DNA of 64,000 nt. Source: Candidatus Crickella equi (GTDB lineage: Bacteria; Bacillota; Clostridia; Peptostreptococcales; Anaerovoracaceae). Positions 8,882 through 17,510 of the stretch are shown piece by piece. The position numbers and the translations under genes are program-made. The stretch is from NCBI GenBank assembly GCA_018064755.1, contig JAGHUP010000001.1, positions 1 to 64,000 of the forward strand, given 5' to 3'. Numbering within the stretch: position 1 is the stretch's first letter; every line of letters starts with the position of its first letter. The notes under the pieces were generated by a model. That model made no database searches. It had not been told where the DNA came from and worked only from the letters and a program-made list of their open reading frames with translations.

Positions 8882-9703
8882 CTATTCTATCGGAAGCTGA
8901 ATTTCTGTCAGCCAATCCTCTACAGATTCTTTATTCCAAATGCCATCAATATAACATTCTCGAGCAAGCCCTGCTGTCGTATACCCGTTCTGATCTGCAT
9001 ATTTCATAAGAAATGCATATGCCTCACCGATTTTCTCATAGGCTCCCTTGTGGTATATGCTCAGCACTTTTGTTTCCGGAAGTGTTTTGAACTTGATAAG
9101 TTCGTTTTCTTTCCCGAACGTCGTTACGGCCTCATTGTGTCTGATACGAATATCTGTCTCTTTATACTCGCCATCAAGGTATTCACAGAACTCATAGGGC
9201 GGCTCTGCGCACTTTAGTCCTGGATTCAGTTTAAGGCACTCCTGCCCAACATGCGGGATCCACTGCATGCTATCCGAATAAGTTTCTAATACTGTTTCTG
9301 CAGTATAAACAATCTTTTCGGGAATCACTTTTTCTGTTACTTGGTATTTCATATCTTTATCCTCCAAAATGGATTTGATTATGGAAAGATGAGATTCAAT
9401 TATCTGTTTTTCTTTTGTAAGTGATTCTATTTTCTCCTGCAGGATTTCTTTCACATCAGCTCCGTTAAAAACCGCTTTAATTTCTTCAATGGACAGGTCA
9501 AGCTGTCTGTATGATTTTATCTTTGCAGCAGTTTCAAGCTGAGAAGTTTCATAAAACCTGTAATTATTCCATTCGTCAACGGATGCAGGCTTCAGAAGGC
9601 CTTCCTTTTCGTAAAACCTCAGAGCTTTGATTGTCAAATGTGATAACTTCGAAAATTCACTTATCTTAAGCATAATCGTCAATCTCCTTTCCACATCTGA
9701 CAC
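8882..9703 (-). CDS. MerR-family regulator with GyrI-like effector domain
   Basis: MLKISEFSKLSHLTIKALRFYEKEGLLKP HTH; C-terminal GyrI-like region; likely start at 9673. Confidence 0.88.
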   Translation of the reverse strand: MSDVERRLTIMLKISEFSKLSHLTIKALRFYEKEGLLKPASVDEWNNYRFYETSQLETAAKIKSYRQLDLSIEEIKAVFNGADVKEILQEKIESLTKEKQIIESHLSIIKSILEDKDMKYQVTEKVIPEKIVYTAETVLETYSDSMQWIPHVGQECLKLNPGLKCAEPPYEFCEYLDGEYKETDIRIRHNEAVTTFGKENELIKFKTLPETKVLSIYHKGAYEKIGEAYAFLMKYADQNGYTTAGLARECYIDGIWNKESVEDWLTEIQLPIE

Positions 9704-9769
9704 TCTAATCTATCCCCTACGGGATGAGTCAAGAAACAAATTCTAATTCTGTGCGAAAAGCACAGGGCA

Positions 9770-10186
9770 TTATCTTCCCCTGTGCTTCTCTTTTTTCTTT
9801 TGCTGTTTCAGTTCAAACTTTCGTTTCTCTTCAGCGGCTTTCTGTTCGCGACTTTTTACTTTACGTTCCAGTTTGTTCTGCTCCTGTTGTAATTTCAATG
9901 CCTGCTGGGATTTTGTACCTGCTCCGGTTTTACCGAGAGACCGCTTTATTTCCCGCTGCATTTTCTTTGGATTCTTTTTTGTTTCCTCTACAACAGCTGC
10001 CACAGCAGGGCTGAACTGCAGGCTGTAATAGTGCTCCAGGATGAACTCATACACGTCATAGTCCTTTGGTTCAGAACCAAAAGTAACTTTAGTTGCAGAT
10101 AGTTTTCCGTTTTCGTATCGTTCAAAAACCCCTACCCAAAACGGCTCCTCAAAAAACACTGTCAGTCTGGTCTTTACTTCACCCAT
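9770..10186 (-). CDS. yjdF: YjdF family protein
   Basis: TRLTVFFEEPFWVGVFERYENGKLSATKVTFGSEPKDYDVYEFIL; Lys/Glu-rich C-terminus. Confidence 0.88.
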   Translation of the reverse strand: MGEVKTRLTVFFEEPFWVGVFERYENGKLSATKVTFGSEPKDYDVYEFILEHYYSLQFSPAVAAVVEETKKNPKKMQREIKRSLGKTGAGTKSQQALKLQQEQNKLERKVKSREQKAAEEKRKFELKQQKKKEKHRGR

Positions 10187-10189
10187 GAC

Positions 10190-10420
10190 AATCCCTCCTT
10201 CTTAATTGTTATGAGCAAAGAATGGACAACCCGGAGGGGCAGGTTACTTACCACGATAATTCGTGACGGCCGGGCTACCTACCGGCTCTGGCATGCAAAA
10301 GCACACGTTGCGTTTTTATCTCTGCGATTAATATATAATCAGACCTTACGGTCGGATTTACAAATTCAAATTTATATGTCTAAATACTACACGATTTCGG
10401 TATCATTTGCCATTGCCATC
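10190..10420 (-). ncRNA. Candidate yjdF-type (azaaromatic) riboswitch
   Basis: ~230-nt leader directly upstream of yjdF with paired segments (TCCGACCGTAAGGTCTGA; GCCGGTAGGTAGCCCGGC; CACGAATTATCGTG; CCTGCCCCTCCGGG). No covariance search run. Confidence 0.6.
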
Positions 10421-10553
10421 ATGATGGAAAATTAAAATTTCATCCCATGATGCAACTATTATAACATCACAGGTCTTCAGTTGTCCCGACACGTCGTGAA
10501 TTTGCAACACGTTTGCAACAAAGCAACCTAAAACCCAGTATTTCCAATGCTCC

Positions 10554-10593
10554 AAGTTCTCAAAGCGTTAATTTCAGTTCTCAAAGAGATAAT
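10554..10593 (+). repeat. attR region with tandem att-like core
   Basis: AAGTTCTCAAAGCGTTAAT (10554-10572) and CAGTTCTCAAAGAGATAAT (10575-10593). Confidence 0.75.
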
Positions 10594-10628
10594 TTCTCAA
10601 ATCAACTCACGACATTTCATGTCAATTC

Positions 10629-10662
10629 AAAACAGCTCAGGACATTGTCCCGAGCTGTTTTT
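10629..10662 (+). terminator. Intrinsic terminator, probably the displaced native rpsI terminator
   Basis: AAAACAGCTCAGGACATTGTCCCGAGCTGTTTTT. Confidence 0.75.
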
Positions 10663-10859
10663 CATTTCACATTTTTAGAGCTGTTTCTTGTTGTGGGTGT
10701 CCGTATGTCTTTATTTCATCGTAATAATGATACAAAATGCGGGCATAATAATAGAGTGCCAAGATTTTGAGGTTAATCAAATAATCTGTGGCACTCATAA
10801 ATTAATTATTTCTTTACCTTGAGATATAATTCTCTATCATCACCTGTATTTGCTATAGC

Positions 10860-12641
10860 TTATCCGGGTTGATTTTGAGAAAAACATACTATAATGGTAG
10901 TATCAGCTGTTATTGTCTGCGAGTCTGGATTCAGCACAAAGCTATGAAATGTCCAGCCATTATTTGCTACAGCATGGTATCCATTTCCTCCAATCGTAAT
11001 TGTGCTACCATCGACATTGTATGCCGTTCCGCTCGGAACGATTAATTCTGTTACTTTTTGTCCATTTATATCCTGCACCTCACCTGTTTCTATATCTTGA
11101 TCTTTTTCCGGTTCAAAAGTTATGGTACAGGCCGGTGCGTAGGTGCCTACTGCATTTAATACATTTTCATCTGCACCTTCCAGGGCTTTAACCTCAATGC
11201 TTTCAAGCGTGTCTTTATTTGTCATGTTAAAAGTTACTGTATATTTCATATAGTCATTGCTGTAGGTATATGAATCACCATTCTTCTCTGCATTGTCGGA
11301 GGCCATTCCGCTATAAGAAAGCTGAAGCAATGGGTCGGATTGGGAATTAGCCTTTACATAAAGAATGTTAAACAACAAATTATTATATCCATAAACTCTA
11401 TTATTTGGTTTAGAGCTATCCATCCATGCATTTGTGGGAATATCGTTAGTATACATTGGGAAGTTAACAGTCTCGATAATGTCAACAATTCTTCTAGTCC
11501 ACCTAGCATACAATGTCATATCAGCTGTTACAGGGGAATTAAAATCCCACTTATTAGAGAGCGTTCCGTCAGCGTTTTTGGTCTTGTACCAACCCTCTAA
11601 GGTATGATTTGTAAACGTTGGATTTGGCTTGGTAGCCGTGCCCCCGCTTGCAATCGTCTGTGCAGTCGGTACTTCACCGGTTGCGCCATTCAGGTCGAAT
11701 GATACTGTGTATTCTGTTGGTGCAGGCGGTGGTGTTGGATTCTGTGACCACTTTGCATAGAGGGTTGTATCTGTAGTTACTGTATCTTCGTTGAAGTTCC
11801 ATGCATTTGTGCATGCTGCTTCCTTGTACCAGCCGCCAAATGTATAGCCTGCTGCTGTTGGTGCCGTTGGTGCTGAAATCTTTGAACCGGAAATAACATT
11901 ATTGAGCGGATCAATCTGTGTACCATGACCCTGCATATTGAATGTAACTGTGTATTCTGTTGGTGCTGGTGGTTCAGAAGACTTAACTGTAACAACTGTC
12001 TTGCACCACAAACCGCCTATGTCCTGAACATAGATTGTTGCTGCGCCTTCCTTATTAGCAGTTATAACACCATTGGCATTTACACTTGCTACAGTTGTGT
12101 TGTCAGAAACATATCTTGTTGCAGCTCCGTGGCTCTTCTTGATATGCTTCTTGTTCTTGTAGATCTTAGTTGTTGCTTTAAGAGTTGCTGTTTTGCCTGG
12201 TTCAAGAGTCACGGAAGTTGGGCTAACCTTGATGCTCTTGGCATTGGCATATTTGCCCATTGTTTTGCCTGTAATGAAGTGAATGCTCTTACTTGTTACA
12301 AGCTTCTTACCTCCTTTATAAGCAGCCACATAGAACTTGTAGTTCTTGTGAGCTTTAAGTTTTGTTTTCTTAATCTTCTTTACTTTGTAAGAAGTCTTGG
12401 ATGTGGTTGTAAGTTTCTTATACTTCTTGCCACATTTCTGTCCATATACTACATATTTAGTTGCTCCAGACACCTTGTTCCAAGAGAGCTTAACTGCCCT
12501 TGAACCAGATGTTGTAGCCTTAACCAGTTCTACTGGTACCGTAGTATCTGCTTCACCTGCAAATGATATGCTTGCCATTGCCGGCATCATCGTTATCACC
12601 ATTGCGAGTGATAGCAGAATGCTAAATAATCTTTTCTTCAT
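10860..12641 (-). CDS. Secreted protein with Fn3-like, Big_2-like and InlB B-type repeats
   Basis: Signal peptide MKKRLFSILLSLAMVITMMPAMASISFAGEA; two GGWYKEAACTNAWNFNEDTVTTDTTLYAKW-type repeats. Confidence 0.85.
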   Translation of the reverse strand: MKKRLFSILLSLAMVITMMPAMASISFAGEADTTVPVELVKATTSGSRAVKLSWNKVSGATKYVVYGQKCGKKYKKLTTTSKTSYKVKKIKKTKLKAHKNYKFYVAAYKGGKKLVTSKSIHFITGKTMGKYANAKSIKVSPTSVTLEPGKTATLKATTKIYKNKKHIKKSHGAATRYVSDNTTVASVNANGVITANKEGAATIYVQDIGGLWCKTVVTVKSSEPPAPTEYTVTFNMQGHGTQIDPLNNVISGSKISAPTAPTAAGYTFGGWYKEAACTNAWNFNEDTVTTDTTLYAKWSQNPTPPPAPTEYTVSFDLNGATGEVPTAQTIASGGTATKPNPTFTNHTLEGWYKTKNADGTLSNKWDFNSPVTADMTLYARWTRRIVDIIETVNFPMYTNDIPTNAWMDSSKPNNRVYGYNNLLFNILYVKANSQSDPLLQLSYSGMASDNAEKNGDSYTYSNDYMKYTVTFNMTNKDTLESIEVKALEGADENVLNAVGTYAPACTITFEPEKDQDIETGEVQDINGQKVTELIVPSGTAYNVDGSTITIGGNGYHAVANNGWTFHSFVLNPDSQTITADTTIIVCFSQNQPG

Positions 12642-12746
12642 GATTAAACCCTTTCAAGAATTAATAATTATTTATATCTATAATTACTCTTATTTTACTG
12701 AGTATCGCCCCCTCGAACAAGGGAAAAGTGTTGAAATTTGCACTAG

Positions 12747-13562
12747 TCATCGTCTTGATGTTATTAATCTGCCTTTTAGATAAAGATTGCCTTTCATGTT
12801 GGTTTTTATCGGTGTTATGTGCTCCTTGGCAGTTAGATATTGAAGATTCTGTCTGGAACATTCAAGCAATTCACAAGCGCCAGATGAATCCACAATGTTC
12901 ATTTTTACAAACGAAATGAAATTCTCCATTGTAAGAGGAACTCCAACGCCCTTTTCATATAGATAAATCGCAGGAATATCTATAGAATCATTGAATGTAA
13001 CGCAATACCCTCCAGCTGCAACATGCCCGGACATAAACAAGTCTTCATTGGCAATGACTTTGTCAACGCCCGAACAGGAAAGGCATTCATCTATTTGAAC
13101 TTTTCTTACTGTTTCATCATTAAAAAATAACAATAGCGAATTATCTTGGCAGGTAACGCACTCCGATATGTTGTGTTTCATCCGTTCCTTGACATAGTCG
13201 AATGGCTCGGGCAGCTCACGAACACGGATATAATCCTGACTGCTTGCACCTCTTGATTGCACAAGAAGCGCAAACTCGTCATACTCATGAAGCTTGGCAT
13301 TTACCAGAATACTATCAATATTCTGGCGGTCATTTGGTACTATTCTTTCCTTCACCCACAATGCACTCTGTTCTCTTGATGCCGTAAAGCGCCCCTCTTT
13401 AACCATATTCGAGAAAATTAATGGTGCACTCCACTCATCCAACGCATCATCAAGCTCTATGATAAATGAGCGCTCTTTCTCATAATATAATAGGCATCCG
13501 ACAGATAAGCCCTGATCATTATCGAACATTTCATAGACTTTCATATAGCTTATACCTTTCAT
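12747..13562 (-). CDS. Partner of HipA-like kinase with C-terminal HTH
   Basis: C-terminus DSSGACELLECSRQNLQYLTAKEHITPIKTNMKGNLYLKGRL resembles AlpA/MerR-like HTH; overlaps the kinase ORF end. Confidence 0.65.
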   Translation of the reverse strand: MKGISYMKVYEMFDNDQGLSVGCLLYYEKERSFIIELDDALDEWSAPLIFSNMVKEGRFTASREQSALWVKERIVPNDRQNIDSILVNAKLHEYDEFALLVQSRGASSQDYIRVRELPEPFDYVKERMKHNISECVTCQDNSLLLFFNDETVRKVQIDECLSCSGVDKVIANEDLFMSGHVAAGGYCVTFNDSIDIPAIYLYEKGVGVPLTMENFISFVKMNIVDSSGACELLECSRQNLQYLTAKEHITPIKTNMKGNLYLKGRLITSRR

Positions 13563-14346
13563 ATATCATTTCCCAGATGCGATTAATATGTAACTCTGAA
13601 ATAATTCCATCAAGATCTGCAAATATGTACTCTCTGTCATCTTGCGTCAGGTCTCTTGCGAAAACCTTTCTTCCATTAAGCAGTTTAAGATTATCCAAGC
13701 ATGACCTACTTCCTATGAAATTATTAGAAGTTTTATCCTCCATCACATCGAAGTTTTCTATTTCTTTTTCATTTCTACAGAATGATAACAAAGATATTCC
13801 GTGGTCAAACAGTGGTGCTACGCGCAAAGTTTTCTTTCTTGAATTTCGAAGTAATTCGATATTCGCCCCGTGTCTATCCCTGTTTCCGATTATATAATCT
13901 ACGGCTATCATCGTGTCTATGTAATCTGAGAGGCCCAGGCGCTTGCAAAAGTCATACTCATCTTGCGCATTTATGCGTTCCTTGTTTTCTCTATAGTAGG
14001 TATCCATCGCAATCTTGCTTTCTCCGCGTTCCTTAAAATCCTCTGATGAACACAAATATGTACAATAGCGCTTGCCATCGATCTCGATTTCTGCATTGAT
14101 AAGACTATAACTGAGATGCTCTACTCCGAGCACAGTTAGTAGCCTATCGACAATGATTTCGTTAACGCATTCATGGCCAACGATACCATCACCCTTTACA
14201 TAATTAGATAACTTATAATAGTTTTTCTTTCCATGCAGATTAGATTCGGATTTAAGGAAAGACCCTGCAGTACCGCTTGAACTACGTACATGAGACCATT
14301 TTAAATAAGTTAAATCCTGTTTTTCTAAAATTACATTAGCCTCCAT
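13531..14346 (-). CDS. Compact HipA-like Ser/Thr kinase
   Basis: DYIIGNRDRHGANIELL and VAPLFDHGISLL catalytic motifs; start set to ATG at 14346 behind AAAGGAG (track start 14370 lies in an operator palindrome). Confidence 0.8.
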   Translation of the reverse strand: MEANVILEKQDLTYLKWSHVRSSSGTAGSFLKSESNLHGKKNYYKLSNYVKGDGIVGHECVNEIIVDRLLTVLGVEHLSYSLINAEIEIDGKRYCTYLCSSEDFKERGESKIAMDTYYRENKERINAQDEYDFCKRLGLSDYIDTMIAVDYIIGNRDRHGANIELLRNSRKKTLRVAPLFDHGISLLSFCRNEKEIENFDVMEDKTSNNFIGSRSCLDNLKLLNGRKVFARDLTQDDREYIFADLDGIISELHINRIWEMIYERYKLYESL

Positions 14347-14360
14347 TGTTTCTCCTTTTA

Positions 14361-14419
14361 TTTGACGCACGTCAAATTTCTATGTGAAAATTGTACCATT
14401 TTATTTGACGCACGTCAAA
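14361..14419. promoter_or_regulatory. Twin palindromic operators upstream of the HipA-like operon
   Basis: TTTGACGCACGTCAAA at 14361-14376 and 14404-14419 (43-bp spacing), each inside TTTTATTTGACGCACGTCAAATTT. Confidence 0.85.
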
Positions 14420-14432
14420 TTTTTCATATCCT

Positions 14433-14909
14433 TTATCTTTCCTGTATCTGCTTGCCGCTGAGGTGCTCTATTGTCATCTCAATCATCTGCACCGCGTGGC
14501 CGTCTTTGTTTACTTCTATGTCAATTTCCTGAGCATTCGGATAGTATTTAGCTGCCAGCTTTCTTACCAGTTCAATTCCCTTATCCTGATCTTCGACCAG
14601 CTTGCATCTTCCGAAAGCAATGGCGCTCTGGACATATGGAGCCCATTCTACATCACCAATCGATACGTTGCCGTAAACAGTTAGGCAGGCTTTATCGTCC
14701 TTCTTAATGGAATCAACCTTGTGACCCTTGCGTGAGGAGTGGAAATATACCTTGCCTTCTTCCTCACAATATACGAAATTAATAGGAACTCCATATGGAT
14801 ATCCATCATCGCCATTTACGGAGAGTACTGCTCTTCTCTCATTCTTGAGCAGAGCCTTAGCCGACTCAAGATCAAGCTCTCTTGCTTTTCTTCTCATTTC
14901 TCTAAACAT
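14433..14909 (-). CDS. Pyridoxamine 5'-phosphate oxidase-like (NimA-type) FMN-binding protein
   Basis: ALLKNERRAVLSVNGDDGYPYGVPINFVYCEEEGKVYFHSSRKGHK. Confidence 0.88.
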   Translation of the reverse strand: MFREMRRKARELDLESAKALLKNERRAVLSVNGDDGYPYGVPINFVYCEEEGKVYFHSSRKGHKVDSIKKDDKACLTVYGNVSIGDVEWAPYVQSAIAFGRCKLVEDQDKGIELVRKLAAKYYPNAQEIDIEVNKDGHAVQMIEMTIEHLSGKQIQER

Positions 14910-14911
14910 AT

Positions 14912-15103
14912 TTATACCTCACTTAAGAATTCGCCTTCATTCTCTTCCGGATTAATTATCAACTCAACTTCAGCCTCCAGCTGCCTTCTATGTTCTTCTT
15001 CCTTCTTGCGCAGCGCATAGTCCAAGCCGGTAATAGCCGCAAACGGTGCGAACTGCTTGGCACGCTGGGACACCGGCATTGGCGTTCTTATTTTCTTCGT
15101 CAT
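14912..15103 (-). CDS. Small YolD-like protein
   Basis: SQRAKQFAPFAAITGLDYALRKKEEEHRRQ; overlaps the Y-family polymerase gene. Confidence 0.6.
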   Translation of the reverse strand: MTKKIRTPMPVSQRAKQFAPFAAITGLDYALRKKEEEHRRQLEAEVELIINPEENEGEFLSEV

Positions 15104-16458
15104 TCCTTGTGTCCTCCTATCTGGTGGTTGCGCTCTCGTGTCGTAGCCGCCTCGGTCATATCCATGCCCCTGAACATCGAGTCTTTGCCGTACTTGTATT
15201 TTATCTTATTGACCGCTTCCTGCAAAGCGCTGTCGCGTTCCATCTCCTCGCGAGATAGCGAATATGCATCAGTCTTATCTGCGTCGTCGAGGTCGAAGAG
15301 GGTCATCTGTTGGTCTTCGTCTGCGTCGTGGATGTCGTTGAAGTTGATGAAGACACGACGCACCGGATAGAGTGGGCTAACCACCCGTCTGTAGACGTCG
15401 ACGACGCCCGGCATTATCATTCCGAGGGCATCGGTTGGAACATTAAACGAAACGCTTCCACGTGCCATAGGCAGGTGAAGCGCGTTGGAATATCCAACCG
15501 CTATTGAAACATTCTTCGTAACCTTCTTGATATCTGTCATTTCAAGGCAAAGCTGTTCGGTCATTTCTTTGACGATGAGTTCACCTTCTTCATAGTTATA
15601 GTCTCTCATGAGCACCTGTCCTCTAGAAAGCGAATGACTCTTGTTCTTGAACCCCTTGATATCCGATATCTTGGTTGGCTCAATTCCCCAAGCGTGATCT
15701 ATCATCAGCTCGGCATCAATTCCGAACATATCATATAGAACATTCTCGTCGGCTCTCGCTATATCACGCATAGTGAAGATACCGATTTTGGCAAGGCGCT
15801 TGGCTGTCCCTGGTCCTATTCTCCAGAAATCGGTCAATGGCTTGTGATCCCACAGCGTATTGATGAACGAGGCTTCATCGAGGTAGCCGATGAAGTCCGG
15901 CGAGTGCTTGGCCGTCACATCCAACGCAATCTTGGCCAGGTACATATTCGTTCCAATTCCGGCCGTCGCGCGAACGCCGACACGTTCCGTGACCTCGTTC
16001 ATCAGGAATGTTGCCATCTCGCGCGGCGTGAAACCATATCGTCTCAGATAATGTGTTACATCCAGGAACACTTCGTCAATAGAATAGACATACATGTCCT
16101 CGGGTGACACATAGTCAAGATAAACCCCATATATCTCCGCAGCATAATCAATGTAAAGCTGCATACGAGGCGGGGCCATTATCATCCTCTTACGAAGGTG
16201 CTCAGGAATCTCAAATACCCTCGCGCGGCCACCTACACCCAGCTTCTTAAGAGCTGGTGAAACCGCCAGGCATATTGTCTTATCAGTTCTGGTAGGATCA
16301 GCAACAACCAGCTCAGCTGTCATCGGATCAAGGCCGCGCTCCACGCACTCAACAGAAGCATAGAAAGACTTCAGGTCTATGCACATATACACCCTGTCTT
16401 CCTTGCGAATATGCCCTTGTCTTACGTTGCGATCTTCCATTACTGAATAAAATATCAT
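15100..16458 (-). CDS. Y-family DNA polymerase (DinB/UmuC-like)
   Basis: MCIDLKSFYASVECVERG, YSIDEVFLDVT motifs. Confidence 0.93.
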   Translation of the reverse strand: MIFYSVMEDRNVRQGHIRKEDRVYMCIDLKSFYASVECVERGLDPMTAELVVADPTRTDKTICLAVSPALKKLGVGGRARVFEIPEHLRKRMIMAPPRMQLYIDYAAEIYGVYLDYVSPEDMYVYSIDEVFLDVTHYLRRYGFTPREMATFLMNEVTERVGVRATAGIGTNMYLAKIALDVTAKHSPDFIGYLDEASFINTLWDHKPLTDFWRIGPGTAKRLAKIGIFTMRDIARADENVLYDMFGIDAELMIDHAWGIEPTKISDIKGFKNKSHSLSRGQVLMRDYNYEEGELIVKEMTEQLCLEMTDIKKVTKNVSIAVGYSNALHLPMARGSVSFNVPTDALGMIMPGVVDVYRRVVSPLYPVRRVFINFNDIHDADEDQQMTLFDLDDADKTDAYSLSREEMERDSALQEAVNKIKYKYGKDSMFRGMDMTEAATTRERNHQIGGHKE

Positions 16459-16465
16459 TGTTCTC

Positions 16466-16506
16466 GGGGACGGGGCTCCTAACCCTAAGAAAGAGCCCCG
16501 TCCCCC
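16466..16506. repeat. G-rich palindromic repeat
   Basis: GGGGACGGGGCTC...GAGCCCCGTCCCC with no U-tract. Confidence 0.7.
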
Positions 16507-16520
16507 TTATAATAACATCT

Positions 16521-17261
16521 CTATTTCAAAAAGCAAACATTTGTTCTGTATTCGTTGGGTGTATTTCCGGTCACCCTTGTAAAGCATTTAGTGAAATAGC
16601 TCTGCGAGCAGAACTGCAATTGTTCTGCAATTTCAGATATCTGCAATCTGTTATCTGCGAGCAAACGCTTGGCCTCAGCAACTCTCTCCTGCAGTATGAA
16701 CTCATTCATTGTCATGCCGAGCTCATCGCGGAACACGGTTGATGCATAGTTCCTACTGATCTGAGCTACCTCGGCAACATCCTCGAGCGTGATCTTGTCT
16801 TTCAGATGCTTCTCTATATATGTCATCATCGCATTCAACCTCGCAGAATGAATTCCGCCCAGCCTGGTATATCTCACCCGGACAGCAAACTCGTGAGCCA
16901 TACCATGCAACAAGTCGTAGAGATCCGGCAAAGACATTGCTCTGTCGAACTCGACCATGTAATTATCGCGTATATCATAAGCAACCATATCCGGCAAACC
17001 ATTCTGGATAGCAACCAAGCACATCTCCGAAGCCGCGCACACAACGTCGTAATACATGTGATACATCGCATCGCTGTAGGAATCGCTTTGTTCAAAGACA
17101 ATAGACGGGTACATATAATTCTCTGCCGACAACTCATTAATCGCATAGGAATCACCTGCCGCGATTGCATCATAATACGCCTTCTTATCTGCATAAGAGT
17201 GGTATTGCTCGCGATTTCTTCGCCTATTTAAGATTAATTTTGTTGTTTCTTTGTTGCCCAT
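16521..17261 (-). CDS. AraC family transcriptional regulator
   Basis: C-terminal ITLEDVAEVAQISRNYASTVFRDELGMTMNEFI...SQSYFTKCFTRVTGNTPNEYR. Confidence 0.92.
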   Translation of the reverse strand: MGNKETTKLILNRRRNREQYHSYADKKAYYDAIAAGDSYAINELSAENYMYPSIVFEQSDSYSDAMYHMYYDVVCAASEMCLVAIQNGLPDMVAYDIRDNYMVEFDRAMSLPDLYDLLHGMAHEFAVRVRYTRLGGIHSARLNAMMTYIEKHLKDKITLEDVAEVAQISRNYASTVFRDELGMTMNEFILQERVAEAKRLLADNRLQISEIAEQLQFCSQSYFTKCFTRVTGNTPNEYRTNVCFLK

Positions 17262-17263
17262 AT

Positions 17264-17303
17264 ATTCGTAATATTATTATATAATTCGTAATATTATTAT
17301 AGT
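17264..17303. repeat. Two 20-bp tandem repeats at the araC-type gene start
   Basis: ATTCGTAATATTATTATATA x2. Confidence 0.75.
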
Positions 17304-17450
17304 ATCAACATTGACCAAAATATACAATATAGATGTACTAAATAGTTGCTTGTTTAGTACACCATGTGATGCAAACCGCAGGCTGTCAGTTCAACACGCA
17401 AGTGTATGTTTGCAAACATCACACAATTCGATTACAAGTGTACTTAAAAC

Positions 17451-17502
17451 GGCTATGAGCCTGTCGATCTCTACTCGACAGTTTCACAGCCGTTTTACTT
17501 TG
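17451..17502 (-). terminator. Large terminator hairpin downstream of the DUF1846 gene
   Basis: AAAACGGCTATGAGCCTGTCGATCTCTACTCGACAGTTTCACAGCCGTTTTA. Confidence 0.75.
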
Positions 17503-17510
17503 CATATTTT

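Larger units (their letters stand above)
3720..10593. mobile_element. Integrative mobilizable element inserted at the 3' end of rpsI
   Basis: 19-bp direct repeat CAGTTCTCAAAGAGATAAT at 3720-3738 (rpsI 3' end) and 10575-10593; encloses tyrosine integrase, XRE regulator, RepA-like ATPase, MobV relaxase and oriT. Confidence 0.9.

Noticed and set aside
3880-10593. Self-transmissible conjugative element
   Set aside because: No type IV secretion genes or coupling protein; only integrase, replication-like ATPase and relaxase, so mobilizable at most.
13531-14370. ATG at 14370 as kinase start
   Set aside because: It lies within the operator palindrome; the ATG at 14346 has AAAGGAG at good spacing.
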